The position numbers and the translations under genes were made by a program. A stretch of DNA of 64,000 nucleotides from Pedobacter sp. KBS0701 (GTDB taxonomy: Bacteria > Bacteroidota > Bacteroidia > Sphingobacteriales > Sphingobacteriaceae), in contig NZ_CP042171.1 in NCBI RefSeq assembly GCF_005938645.2, positions 4,464,001 through 4,528,000 of the forward strand. Direction: 5' to 3'. A model generated the notes under the pieces. It had not been told where the DNA came from. It was given only the letters and a program-made list of their open reading frames with translations, and did not search any database. Shown piece by piece: positions 8,028-16,363 of the stretch; the first letter of the stretch is position 1, and each line of letters starts with the position of its first letter.

Positions 8028-9032
8028 CTAATTAGATTTAAAGTGATTAATGGTTTTCCCCAAACCCACCGCAAAAGGCGTAATCCTGTAATTTAGTTCG
8101 GTAATGGCTTTGTTGCTTGAGTATTGCTGATTGCACCTTAACCTATCTGCAAATTCTGGCAGGAAAAACGGCGTAAGGTTAAACAGCCTTGTTTTGATCG
8201 ACTCCAGCAAACTATAAGCTTTAATAATGTTAACCGGGATTTTATATAAAATCCGCTGTTTACCTGTTAGCTGCTTTAAAGTATTGAAAAAGCCGTTAAA
8301 TGAGATATCAGTTCCACCTAAAATATACCGTTCGCCGTTTCTTCCATTTTGCATAGCGGCGATATGCCCATCTACCACATCATCAACAAAAGCATAATTG
8401 GCTATTGATTTTCCATCACCTGGAATAAAATGCCAGGTACCGTTAATGTAGCCTGTAACCATTTTACTCACCGTATTGCTATCGGTAATTGGTCCGTCAC
8501 CGTATACCCTCGATGGATTTACAATCACCACTTCCAGTCCCTTTTTTACAAATTCTCTTACCTCCAGCTCGGCCAGGTATTTTGTGCGTTCGTAACTGAT
8601 CGGGAAACCAACCGCCCGGGGGTCGTTCTCCGAAACCGGCAAATTTAAAGTTGGTCCCCATACCCCACAGGTTGAAGTATGCACTACCCGCCCGACTCCC
8701 AGTTTTAAAGCACAACTGAGTACATTTCTGGTTCCGATTACATTTACATCGTAAAAATCCTGCTCATTTTTACACCACATTTTGGCCATGGCAGCGGTAT
8801 GGTAAACCTGGTAACAATCTTCCATTGCATGTTCTAAACTTACAAGGTCCAAAATATCACCTTTTACAAGCCGGATGTTTCTATGTTGAATCAAAAATGG
8901 ATGTTTTATATTTCGGCAAAGTGCAATCACCTCGAAACCCATTTCTGCCAGGGCAAAACTTAATTTTCGACCGATAAAGCCCGACGCTCCGGTAACCAAA
9001 ACCTTTAGGTATTTATTTGCTACTACTTCCAT
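8028..9032 (-). CDS. NAD-dependent epimerase/dehydratase, dihydroflavonol-reductase-like
   Basis: Extended SDR protein of 334 aa. It has the N-terminal nucleotide motif VTGASGFIGRKL (residues 13-24), a TAAMAK stretch, the serine/threonine of HTSTCGVWG, and the catalytic YERTKYLAE (YxxxK). The later segment IPGDGKSIANYAFVDDVVDGHIAAM is typical of 3-beta-HSD/dihydroflavonol 4-reductase-like enzymes. It begins 1 bp after the stop of the DUF6134 gene, so the two are an operon. The actual substrate (a sugar nucleotide, sterol-like or other keto compound) cannot be read from the sequence. Confidence 0.87.
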   Translation of the reverse strand: MEVVANKYLKVLVTGASGFIGRKLSFALAEMGFEVIALCRNIKHPFLIQHRNIRLVKGDILDLVSLEHAMEDCYQVYHTAAMAKMWCKNEQDFYDVNVIGTRNVLSCALKLGVGRVVHTSTCGVWGPTLNLPVSENDPRAVGFPISYERTKYLAELEVREFVKKGLEVVIVNPSRVYGDGPITDSNTVSKMVTGYINGTWHFIPGDGKSIANYAFVDDVVDGHIAAMQNGRNGERYILGGTDISFNGFFNTLKQLTGKQRILYKIPVNIIKAYSLLESIKTRLFNLTPFFLPEFADRLRCNQQYSSNKAITELNYRITPFAVGLGKTINHFKSN

Positions 9033-9033
9033 A

Positions 9034-9699
9034 TTAAACCCTTTCCATCCGGATGGTGTACAATGAATGATTTACGACCACCAGTTTACAGATCCCGTTT
9101 TCGAAATGGTAATCGTTATAGTTACCGTCGGGAAGATTGATTCTATACTGATGTGCACCATTTTTTTGAATGGGAATAAAACATTGAAAGTTATCGGAAT
9201 AAATTTCCGGGATATTTACAGGCTCTTTCGCATATAAAAGCATCATATTATAACTGATTGGCTGGTTGAGCGTACTGGTTTTATTGCCGGTTTTAATTTG
9301 ATAGGCATTATTGATCAAGTTTGTTTTCTTAACTTCTTTGGCGCTGCCATTTACAACCCTGTTTACGTTTGAAGTAAGCAGTTTGCCATTTTTGAAATGG
9401 GCAACATCTTCCGTTTCAACATCTATTTTGAAAACAAAACGGGCTTGTACTTTCGAAGTTATTTTTAGATAAATATTATCGCCATCGTCTTTTTGCTGAA
9501 AATATAGCTGACCGATTACTTCGCCATTGCGCTTGATGTTAAATTTACTTTGCTGCGCAAAAGCCGATGAAAATGAACAGATAAGAAAGAGCACCGAAGC
9601 AACACTTTTTGGATTGATTGAGCTTTTAGACGAGAATGTTTTGTAGGTTTTTGGAGCAAGATATTTCTTACAGAGCCAAATAATTAATGCAGGAATCAT
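9034..9699 (-). CDS. Secreted DUF6134-like protein
   Basis: Predicted exported protein of about 221 aa. The longest frame begins at a GTG (9738), but ATG at 9699 (MIPALIIWLCKKYLAPKTYK) is more likely. The N-terminal region is unusually long before the hydrophobic segment SVASVLFLICSFSSAFAQQ, which ends like a signal peptide. The rest is beta-rich (FNIKRNGEVIGQLYF, QARFVFKIDVETEDVAHF) and resembles DUF6134 proteins of Bacteroidota, whose function is not known. It is directly upstream of the NAD-dependent epimerase gene, 1 bp apart. Family assignment is moderately sure; function is unknown. Confidence 0.65.
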   Translation of the reverse strand: MIPALIIWLCKKYLAPKTYKTFSSKSSINPKSVASVLFLICSFSSAFAQQSKFNIKRNGEVIGQLYFQQKDDGDNIYLKITSKVQARFVFKIDVETEDVAHFKNGKLLTSNVNRVVNGSAKEVKKTNLINNAYQIKTGNKTSTLNQPISYNMMLLYAKEPVNIPEIYSDNFQCFIPIQKNGAHQYRINLPDGNYNDYHFENGICKLVVVNHSLYTIRMERV

Positions 9700-9810
9700 A
9701 ATATCTCTATTTGTTAATTTAGAGCTATTACAACTCACAAGAGATTTACCCCTATGTAGATTTTATTTTTTTTGAAAATATTTAATGCCTTTGAAAAAGA
9801 GTCATCTATT

Positions 9811-9922
9811 TCTTACACAGACCCAAGTTATCTAAACCTGATGGTAGCGATCCCGATTTTTCATCGGGACAAGCGTACAGCAGGACGAACATTAAAATGA
9901 TGACAGGCCTTGCTTTCCAAAA
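9811..9922 (+). repeat. Structured 112-bp interspersed repeat, copy 1
   Basis: An ungapped 112-bp block repeated at 10007-10118 with three mismatches, and in more diverged form at 56628-56735. It contains a hairpin with the loop TTTTTC (TCCCGAT...ATCGGGA) followed by GCGTACAGCAGG and ends CTTGCTTTCC. The 490 bp between the DUF6134 gene and the small membrane proteins hold two copies and no credible gene. Confidence 0.75.
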
Positions 9923-10006
9923 ACCTTTTTTAAAACCATATAAGACATTTAAGAACACGTAAGCTCAAAGAGGCCTAGCTAGCGATGTAAAGAAAGCCTC
10001 CCTAAT

Positions 10007-10118
10007 TCTTACACAGACCCAAGTTATCTAAACCTTATGGTAGCGATCCCGATTTTTCATCGGGACAAGCGTACAGCAGGATGAACATTAAAATGATTAC
10101 AGGCCTTGCTTTCCAAAA
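10007..10118 (+). repeat. Structured 112-bp interspersed repeat, copy 2
   Basis: Second copy, 196 bp downstream of copy 1 in the same orientation. The hairpin TCCCGAT...ATCGGGA is identical; the three differences lie outside it. A short ORF crossing this copy (10081-10290) is made of repeat sequence and is not a gene. Confidence 0.75.
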
Positions 10119-10162
10119 CCTCTCCCTATGCAAGTTAGTGGTTAAACGCAGAAACTATGCAT

Positions 10163-10182
10163 CCCTCTCCTCGAGGAGAGGG
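10163..10182. repeat. Perfect 20-bp palindrome
   Basis: CCCTCTCCTCGAGGAGAGGG, a loopless perfect palindrome about 45 bp downstream of repeat copy 2 and 46 bp beyond the end of the small membrane protein gene (minus strand). It may be a repeat unit; there is no T tract to make it a normal terminator. Confidence 0.5.
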
Positions 10183-10228
10183 ACCGAACAGACAGATGAT
10201 AAAGCAAAAAGCGTAGATAGGGTGAGGT

Positions 10229-10501
10229 CTATTCAGTCGCTGGCTTTTTATCCTCTTCATCTACCGGAACTTCCACCGTTGGATCGGTAATGATTTCGGC
10301 ATTGCCATCGTTATCTTTTTTAGCGAATAAAATTGGATATAACAACCACAATGCACCAATGATAATGAGTACGCCGGCCAGCATTTGGAAATAGATACTT
10401 CCTTTTACTTCGTAAGCATCTAAAATTTTATAGGCAATAAAAGAAAGTAGGCCAGCTACCAGTACGAAAACGGCTTTCTGCAATTTTAACAGCTTGATCA
10501 T
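10229..10501 (-). CDS. Small membrane protein of unknown function
   Basis: 90-aa protein with two predicted membrane helices (about residues 9-27 and 36-59) and an acidic C-terminal tail ending VDEEDKKPATE. I recognise no family. Its start ATG overlaps the stop of the 62-aa membrane protein gene by 4 bp, which suggests translational coupling and supports both being real. They are divergent from ileS. Confidence 0.65.
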   Translation of the reverse strand: MIKLLKLQKAVFVLVAGLLSFIAYKILDAYEVKGSIYFQMLAGVLIIIGALWLLYPILFAKKDNDGNAEIITDPTVEVPVDEEDKKPATE

Positions 10502-10686
10502 GGATTCTTTCTTTTTAGTGTTACAATATGGATTAAAACAATGATGAGCCCAATTAGTTCGAGCAGGCCGCAGAAATAAAATGCATAAAGCACAAAATCA
10601 CGGTTAGATGGATTGATAACCGCAACAATTGGCAAAGCAATTACAGCTACAATCATCAGTGTAAGCCCGATATTAAATAATTTCAC
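10498..10686 (-). CDS. Very small two-helix membrane protein of unknown function
   Basis: 62-aa protein, nearly all membrane helix (about residues 5-24 and 31-54) with a basic tail LKRKNP. It overlaps the following 90-aa membrane protein by 4 bp. It has no recognisable family, but the coupled pair with an upstream promoter region facing away from ileS looks genuine. Confidence 0.6.
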   Translation of the reverse strand: MKLFNIGLTLMIVAVIALPIVAVINPSNRDFVLYAFYFCGLLELIGLIIVLIHIVTLKRKNP

Positions 10687-10732
10687 GTTAAAAGTATTTA
10701 CATCAAAACTACCAAAATTCAGTCAATTCTGT

Positions 10733-10740
10733 TAACTTTG
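10733..10740 (+). promoter_or_regulatory. Candidate -7 promoter box for ileS
   Basis: TAACTTTG matches TAnnTTTG exactly and ends 29 bp before the ATG at 10770. No clear -33 TTTG box was found at normal distance. Confidence 0.35.
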
Positions 10741-10769
10741 CAACCTTAATTTTTTGAGGTACTTGATTG

Positions 10770-13700
10770 ATGTATAGCGAATTTAAACAACTGGAACTTG
10801 CCAAAATAGGGCAGGAAATATTAGATTTTTGGAAAAAAGAAAACATCTTTGAAAAAAGCATTTCTTCGCGTCCTAAATCTAATCCGTTTACTTTTTACGA
10901 AGGCCCACCGTCTGCCAATGGCATGCCGGGGATCCACCATGTAATGGCGCGTGCAATTAAAGATATTTTTTGCCGCTATAAAACAATTAAGGGTTATCAG
11001 GTTAAAAGAAAAGCTGGTTGGGATACGCATGGCCTGCCGGTTGAGCTTGGAACCGAAAAGGAACTAGGAATTACTAAAGAAGATATTGGTAAAACTATTT
11101 CTATTGAAGATTATAATGAAGCTTGCAAAAAAACAGTAATGCGCTACACTGATGTGTGGAACGACTTGACTGAAAAAATGGGCTATTGGGTAGATATGGA
11201 TGATCCATACATTACCTATAAGTCGAAATACATGGAATCAGTGTGGTGGCTTTTAAAGCAGATTTATGATAAAGGATTAATCTACAAAGGTTATACTATC
11301 CAACCCTATTCGCCTAAAGCCGGAACAGGATTGAGTTCGCATGAGGTCAATCAGCCTGGCGCTTACCGGGATGTTACAGATACAACGATTGTTGCTCAAT
11401 TTAAGGCGATAACAAATACGTTACCATCTTTTTTACAAGCATTTGGAGATATTTACCTGATGGCATGGACCACTACACCATGGACTTTACCATCAAACAC
11501 TGCTTTAACGGTTGGGCCAAAAATCGACTATGTTTTAATCAAAACGTTTAACCAATATACATTCTTGCCGACAAATGTAATTCTGGCAAAAAACCTGGTT
11601 GGCAAGCAGTTTAGTAAAATTTTCTTTGAAAGCAATGAAGTTGAAGATTTTACAAATTTTAAAACTGGCGATAAAAAAATCCCCTATCAAATACTTGCGG
11701 AATGCAAAGGAAGTGAGTTGGTTGGCATTAGATATGAACAACTTTTAACTTACGCATTGCCATACCAAAATTCTGAAAATGCATTTAGGGTAATTTCAGG
11801 AGATTTTGTAACTACAGAAGATGGTACTGGTATTGTGCATACCGCCCCTACTTTTGGTGCAGATGATGCTAAAGTAGCTAAAGAAGCTACTCCTGAAGTA
11901 CCGCCAATGCTGGTATTAGACGAAAATGATACCCCTGTTCCATTAGTAGATTTACAGGGTAAATTTACCAAACATGTTGGCCCTTTTGCAGGCAAATATG
12001 TAAAGAACGAATATTACAACGCTGGCGAAGCACCTGAAAAATCGGTTGATGTAGAAATCGCCATTTTATTAAAGGAAGAAAATAAAGCTTTTAAAGTAGA
12101 AAAATATGTTCACAGTTACCCACACAGCTGGAGAACTGATGAACCACTTTTGTATTATCCTTTAGATTCGTGGTTTATTAAAGTTACAGATGTTAAAGAC
12201 AGAATGTTCGACCTTAATGAAACCATTAACTGGAAACCAAAATCGACTGGCGAAGGTCGTTTTGGAAACTGGCTAAAAAACGCTAACGACTGGAATTTAT
12301 CACGTTCGAGATATTGGGGAATTCCTTTGCCAATCTGGAGAACTGAAGATAAAAAAGAAGAAGTGTTAATTGGCTCTGTCGAGGAACTTTATAATGCCAT
12401 TGAAAAATCTATAGCAGCTGGTTTCCAGAAAGAAAATCCTTTTAAGGGATTCGAAATCGGGAACATGTCTGAAGAGAACTATGATTTGATCGATTTACAT
12501 AAAAATGTGGTCGACAAAATTGTTTTAGTATCTCCATCAGGTAAACCGATGAGTCGCGAAAGTGATTTAATTGATGTTTGGTTTGACTCTGGTGCTATGC
12601 CTTATGCCCAGTGGCACTACCCTTTTGAAAACAAAGAAACAATCGATGGAAATGAAGATTTTCCAGCAGATTTTATTGCCGAAGGTGTAGACCAAACCCG
12701 TGGCTGGTTTTATACCCTACATGCAATCTCTACATTAGTTTTTGATAAAGTAGCGTACAAGAATGTAGTTTCAAATGGACTTGTACTAGACAAAAACGGA
12801 CAAAAAATGTCTAAACGTTTAGGCAATGCTGCTGATCCATTCCAAACTATAAACGAATATGGTGCTGATGCAACGCGTTGGTACATGATTTCGAATGCAA
12901 ATCCCTGGGATAATCTGAAATTTGACATTGATGGAATTGCTGAAGTTCGCCGTAAATTCTTCGGAACGCTTTACAATACCTATGCTTTCTTTGCCCTGTA
13001 TGCCAATATCGATAAATTCGAGATCGATAAAAACAATTTAAGCAAAGTGGAAGACAGAACGGAATTAGACCGTTGGATTTTATCGTTGTTGCAAACCTTA
13101 ATTAACGAAGTTGATGAAAGTTATAACACATACGAGCCAACGAAAGCAACCCGTGCTATTCAGGCTTTTGTTGATGAACATTTGAGTAACTGGTACATCA
13201 GGTTAAGTCGCCGTCGTTTCTGGAAAGGCGAAATGACCGATGATAAACGTGCAGCTTACGAAACATTATATACCTGTTTAGAAACCTTAGCACAGTTAAT
13301 GAGTCCTGTTGCGCCTTTCTTCGCTGATTGGTTATATAGAAACTTAACTGTTACCGATGCATACGCAGAGCAGTCTGTTCACTTAACTTTATGGAAAGAG
13401 GCTGACCAGAGTTTGATTGATACCGATTTGAATGAGCGTATGGTTTACGCACAGGATATTTCATCAATGGTTTTATCATTACGTAAAAAATCGGGCATCA
13501 ATGTGCGTCAACCACTTGAGAAAATCTTAATCCCATCGTTAAGTGGCGATTTCGAACAAAAAATATCAAAGGTTGCGGATTATATCCTTTCTGAAACGAA
13601 TGTGAAACATATCGAGTTCATTACCGATACACATGGTATCGTAAAGAAAAAGCTTAAACCGAACTTCAAATCGTTGGGTAAAAAGGTTGGAAAAGACATG

Positions 13701-14171
13701 AGCCTCGTTAAACAGGCTTTAGAAAATTCAAATCAGGATGATATCCAGCGTTTAGAAAATGACGGTTTCATTATCGTAATTGGAAGCAACGGAGAAGAAT
13801 TTACCATTAATTTAAATGACGATGTAGAAGTTTTTGCCGAAGATATTCCGGGATGGCAGGTAACCAATCTGGGCAGCCTAACGGTTGCTTTGGATGTGAC
13901 CATTTCGGAAGAATTAAAGCAAGAAGGTATTTCGCGCGAACTGGTTAACCGCATCCAGAATTTACGAAAAGAATTAAACTTTGAAGTAACCGACAGGATT
14001 AAAGTTTCGTTACAAAATGATAATTTGGTAGCTCATGCAGTTGCTAAAAACAAGGACTATATTTGCGCGGAAATATTGGCCGATGAATTTGAATTAACAG
14101 ATACTGTAAATAATGCAAACAAAATCGTTATCGACGATGTTGAGTTAAGCATTTCAGTAACTAAAATATAA
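10770..14171 (+). CDS. ileS: Isoleucine--tRNA ligase
   Basis: Class I aminoacyl-tRNA synthetase that charges tRNA-Ile; cytoplasmic. The HIGH-like element is in SANGMPGIHHVMAR (residues about 48-61) and the KMSKR signature is at residues 679-683 (KMSKRLGN). Between them are the CP1 editing domain (AWTTTPWTLPSNTAL, and GTGIVHTAPTFGADD) and after KMSKR the anticodon-binding domain. Length of about 1,133 aa fits the large Bacteroidota IleS. The longest frame uses a TTG at 10767, but the ATG one codon later is the natural start. It leads a cluster with the DksA-like and lspA genes. Confidence 0.96.
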   Translation: MYSEFKQLELAKIGQEILDFWKKENIFEKSISSRPKSNPFTFYEGPPSANGMPGIHHVMARAIKDIFCRYKTIKGYQVKRKAGWDTHGLPVELGTEKELGITKEDIGKTISIEDYNEACKKTVMRYTDVWNDLTEKMGYWVDMDDPYITYKSKYMESVWWLLKQIYDKGLIYKGYTIQPYSPKAGTGLSSHEVNQPGAYRDVTDTTIVAQFKAITNTLPSFLQAFGDIYLMAWTTTPWTLPSNTALTVGPKIDYVLIKTFNQYTFLPTNVILAKNLVGKQFSKIFFESNEVEDFTNFKTGDKKIPYQILAECKGSELVGIRYEQLLTYALPYQNSENAFRVISGDFVTTEDGTGIVHTAPTFGADDAKVAKEATPEVPPMLVLDENDTPVPLVDLQGKFTKHVGPFAGKYVKNEYYNAGEAPEKSVDVEIAILLKEENKAFKVEKYVHSYPHSWRTDEPLLYYPLDSWFIKVTDVKDRMFDLNETINWKPKSTGEGRFGNWLKNANDWNLSRSRYWGIPLPIWRTEDKKEEVLIGSVEELYNAIEKSIAAGFQKENPFKGFEIGNMSEENYDLIDLHKNVVDKIVLVSPSGKPMSRESDLIDVWFDSGAMPYAQWHYPFENKETIDGNEDFPADFIAEGVDQTRGWFYTLHAISTLVFDKVAYKNVVSNGLVLDKNGQKMSKRLGNAADPFQTINEYGADATRWYMISNANPWDNLKFDIDGIAEVRRKFFGTLYNTYAFFALYANIDKFEIDKNNLSKVEDRTELDRWILSLLQTLINEVDESYNTYEPTKATRAIQAFVDEHLSNWYIRLSRRRFWKGEMTDDKRAAYETLYTCLETLAQLMSPVAPFFADWLYRNLTVTDAYAEQSVHLTLWKEADQSLIDTDLNERMVYAQDISSMVLSLRKKSGINVRQPLEKILIPSLSGDFEQKISKVADYILSETNVKHIEFITDTHGIVKKKLKPNFKSLGKKVGKDMSLVKQALENSNQDDIQRLENDGFIIVIGSNGEEFTINLNDDVEVFAEDIPGWQVTNLGSLTVALDVTISEELKQEGISRELVNRIQNLRKELNFEVTDRIKVSLQNDNLVAHAVAKNKDYICAEILADEFELTDTVNNANKIVIDDVELSISVTKI

Positions 14172-14201
14172 ATCCATATATTAGAAAACTAAATTAAAAA
14201 C

Positions 14202-14585
14202 ATGGAAAACAGCAACAAAACACGCTACTCAGACAGTGAATTACAGGAATTTAAAGAATTAATTCAAGATAAATTACGCATGGCGAAAGAGGAACTTAAC
14301 TCTTTAACCACCTCTTTGAGTAACCCTAATGCAAATGGAACTGAAGATACTTCAGGTGCATACAAAACATTGGAAGATGGTTCGGCAACGATGGAAAAAG
14401 AGCAGATCAATCAATTGGCTGCCCGTCAGAAAAAATTTATCGATAACCTGGAGAACGCATTGGTGCGTATCGAGAACAAAACTTATGGTATTTGCCGCGA
14501 AACCGGAAAATTAATCCAAAAAGAGCGTTTACGTGCTGTTCCTCATGCTACCTTAAGCATGGAAGCTAAATTAAAGCAGAGTTAA
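14202..14585 (+). CDS. DksA/TraR-family protein with a degenerate zinc finger
   Basis: 127-aa protein: an N-terminal coiled-coil part (about 8-85) and a C-terminal module YGICRETGKLIQKERLRAV that aligns with the DksA/TraR C4 zinc finger, but only one cysteine remains. It therefore cannot bind zinc in the usual way. Loss of the cysteines is common in Bacteroidota members. Relatives bind RNA polymerase in the secondary channel, or stay uncharacterised; the role here is inferred only. It lies 30 bp after ileS, and its stop overlaps the start of lspA (TAATG), so the three are likely one operon. Confidence 0.85.
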   Translation: MENSNKTRYSDSELQEFKELIQDKLRMAKEELNSLTTSLSNPNANGTEDTSGAYKTLEDGSATMEKEQINQLAARQKKFIDNLENALVRIENKTYGICRETGKLIQKERLRAVPHATLSMEAKLKQS

Positions 14586-15187
14586 TGAAAGGCTATACAA
14601 AACCTTTAATTGTTATCTTTTTGGTTTTACTGGCCGACCAGCTGGTGAAAACCTGGGTTAAAACACACATGTACCTGGGCCAGGAGTTCCATATCATTGG
14701 TAAATGGTTTATTATCCATTTTACCGAAAATAATGGCATGGCTTTCGGTATGGAGTTTGGTGGCGAATTTGGAAAATTAGCCTTATCACTTTTCCGTATT
14801 GCTGCTGTAACTGGTATTGGTTATGGTTTACATTATCTGATTAAACATAAATATCACCGCGGTTTAATCCTAAACGTAGCACTGATTTTTTCTGGCGCAT
14901 TAGGAAACATCATCGATTCGGTGTTTTATGGAAAGATTTATGGTTACGAAAGCTGGTTCCACGGCCGAGTGGCAGATATGTTCTACTTTCCGATTGCAGA
15001 AGGTCACTTCCCTACCTGGCTACCGATTTGGGGAGGTGAAGAGTTTGTTTTCTTCAGACCTGTTTTTAACCTTGCAGACGCAGCCATTTCGGTTGGCGTG
15101 ATATTGATCCTCATCTTCCAAAAAAACTACTTTAAAGAAGATGTAAAGGATGATGTAAGTATCAACAGCGAAATTGTAGAAGATTAA
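14585..15187 (+). CDS. lspA: Lipoprotein signal peptidase (signal peptidase II)
   Basis: Inner-membrane aspartyl protease that removes signal peptides from prolipoproteins. Of 200 aa, it has four membrane helices and the family's conserved blocks: ENNGMAFG, GALGNIIDS (first catalytic Asp) and FNLADAAIS (second catalytic Asp). A longer loop (YGYESWFHGRVADMFYFP) between the two catalytic blocks is typical of Bacteroidota LspA. Its ATG overlaps the stop of the DksA-like gene by one base. The FKBP lipoproteins and GGT in this window would be substrates for the pathway. Confidence 0.95.
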   Translation: MKGYTKPLIVIFLVLLADQLVKTWVKTHMYLGQEFHIIGKWFIIHFTENNGMAFGMEFGGEFGKLALSLFRIAAVTGIGYGLHYLIKHKYHRGLILNVALIFSGALGNIIDSVFYGKIYGYESWFHGRVADMFYFPIAEGHFPTWLPIWGGEEFVFFRPVFNLADAAISVGVILILIFQKNYFKEDVKDDVSINSEIVED

Positions 15188-15238
15188 ATTACCAAATCGT
15201 CATGCTGGAACTTGTTTCAGCATCTTAACTTAAATAAC

Positions 15239-15271
15239 TACCCATTTCATAACTGAGATGGGCTTTTTTTT
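15239..15271 (+). terminator. Rho-independent terminator after lspA
   Basis: Stem CCCATTTC (15241-15248) with GAGATGGG (15255-15262), loop ATAACT, followed by CTTTTTTTT. It ends the ileS-dksA-lspA transcript. Confidence 0.85.
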
Positions 15272-15300
15272 ATTAAGTCATCATTTTATAAATTCTATTG

Positions 15301-15607
15301 TTGGTGTCAACACCGACCAAAAAGAGAACATACCTTAAATTCATTTGGAAAGCAGGTACAGCAGCAAATATTTAAGTCTGTTCCCGCTATCCTTACTGCC
15401 AATGAAGTCCCGTGTTTAACTGCGTTTCATCAGAAAAATCAGAGTAGTACCAAAACGCATTGGCATTCATCCTATCGGACTTAGTAAATTGGGTAGTGCA
15501 GGAAAGAAAATTATCTATTGGTTGGTGTCACACCAACCAACAAGAGTTTATTAAGCAATAGGCTCACAGAAAAAATCCGAATCCAAAGGTCGGTGGCTCA
15601 CCGGCCT
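15301..15607. repeat. Cluster of three GGTGT-type palindromes in the space before DUF4269
   Basis: Related palindromes occur at 15301-15320 (TTGGTGTCAACACCGACCAA), 15518-15540 (two 11-bp arms TTGGTTGGTGT around one C) and 15588-15606 (GGTCGGTG with CACCGGCC). The stretch 15188-15625 otherwise holds no gene I can support. A part of 15340-15400 resembles the structured 112-bp repeat in reverse, but weakly. The longest frame for the next gene starts within the second palindrome, so that start is unlikely. Confidence 0.55.
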
Positions 15608-15625
15608 AAAGCTAAATATAAAAGA

Positions 15626-16147
15626 ATGATGATCAACTTCCTCGATATATCTTATCTCCAATTTGGCAACGAAAAACAGGTAAAAGCTTATCAGGTTTTA
15701 ATGGATAATAAGATTTTAGAAAAACTTGCTTTCTATCATCCGATACTAGTGGGCACCATACCAATCAATATCGATATTGAAAACAGTGATCTGGATATCA
15801 TCTGCGAAGTATATGATAACGATGAATTTATCGACCAAATAATGGCCATTTTTGGCCCCGAAAAAGATTTCTCGGTTACCGAAAGTATCAAATTCGATGC
15901 AATCAAAGCGACATTTAAAATTGAGAATTTTGAGATTGAAATATTCGGACAAAACAGGCCGACGATGCAACAGAATGCTTACCGCCACATGTTAATCGAA
16001 TATAAATTACTTTTAGAAAAAGGAGAAGCATTCAGACAGGAAATTATCTCCTTAAAAAAGCAAGGTTATAAAACAGAACCAGCCTTTGCTAAACTGTTAG
16101 GGCTTGAGGGAAATCCATACGAAGAATTACTGAAATTGGAGTCTTAG
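15626..16147 (+). CDS. DUF4269 protein, nucleotidyltransferase-like
   Basis: 173-aa cytoplasmic protein of the DUF4269 family. It begins MMINFLDISYLQFGNEKQ; a longer frame to 15518 runs through repeat palindromes and was rejected. The segment PILVGTIPINIDIENSDLDI has the shape of a minimal nucleotidyltransferase active site (G-hydrophobic run, then two acidic residues, DLD), and EIEIFGQ gives a possible third acidic position. Function is unknown; a nucleotide-transfer or toxin-antitoxin-like role is only a guess. It stands alone between repeats. Confidence 0.8.
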   Translation: MMINFLDISYLQFGNEKQVKAYQVLMDNKILEKLAFYHPILVGTIPINIDIENSDLDIICEVYDNDEFIDQIMAIFGPEKDFSVTESIKFDAIKATFKIENFEIEIFGQNRPTMQQNAYRHMLIEYKLLLEKGEAFRQEIISLKKQGYKTEPAFAKLLGLEGNPYEELLKLES

Positions 16148-16185
16148 TGAGGACGCTAAGACCAGATCTTGAAGTTGGAGCCTCA

Positions 16186-16274
16186 CTGTCATTCTGAACG
16201 CAGTGAAGAATCTTAATCAAAGAAATGCAGAAGTGTACCACTCATAAAGATCCTTCATTTCATTCAGGATGACA
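16186..16274. repeat. Interspersed inverted repeat (GTCATTCTGAACGCAGTGAAGAATCT type)
   Basis: The left arm at 16188-16213 and the right arm near 16248-16273 (GATCCTTCATTTCATTCAGG) are imperfect complements. The same family occurs at 37450-37570, 39609-39810 and as a perfect palindrome at 29394-29459. Such units are frequent between genes of Sphingobacteriaceae. Confidence 0.65.
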
Positions 16275-16335
16275 ACCATTTACACTATTTCCCTATACTT
16301 TATTCTGACCACTATTATTTCATCATTTTTTAAAA

Positions 16336-16343
16336 TATATTTG
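16336..16343 (+). promoter_or_regulatory. Candidate -7 promoter box for the DUF1080 gene
   Basis: TATATTTG matches TAnnTTTG and ends 20 bp before the ATG at 16364. There is no convincing -33 box. Confidence 0.35.
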
Positions 16344-16363
16344 GAATACAAAAACCAGATATC

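Noticed and set aside
10081-10290. 69-codon frame opposite the small membrane protein gene
   Set aside because: Begins in the structured repeat and crosses a 20-bp palindrome; antisense to a better gene.
14202-14585. DksA-like gene considered a pseudogene because of missing cysteines
   Set aside because: The frame is intact, in an operon, and the same loss is typical of this subfamily.
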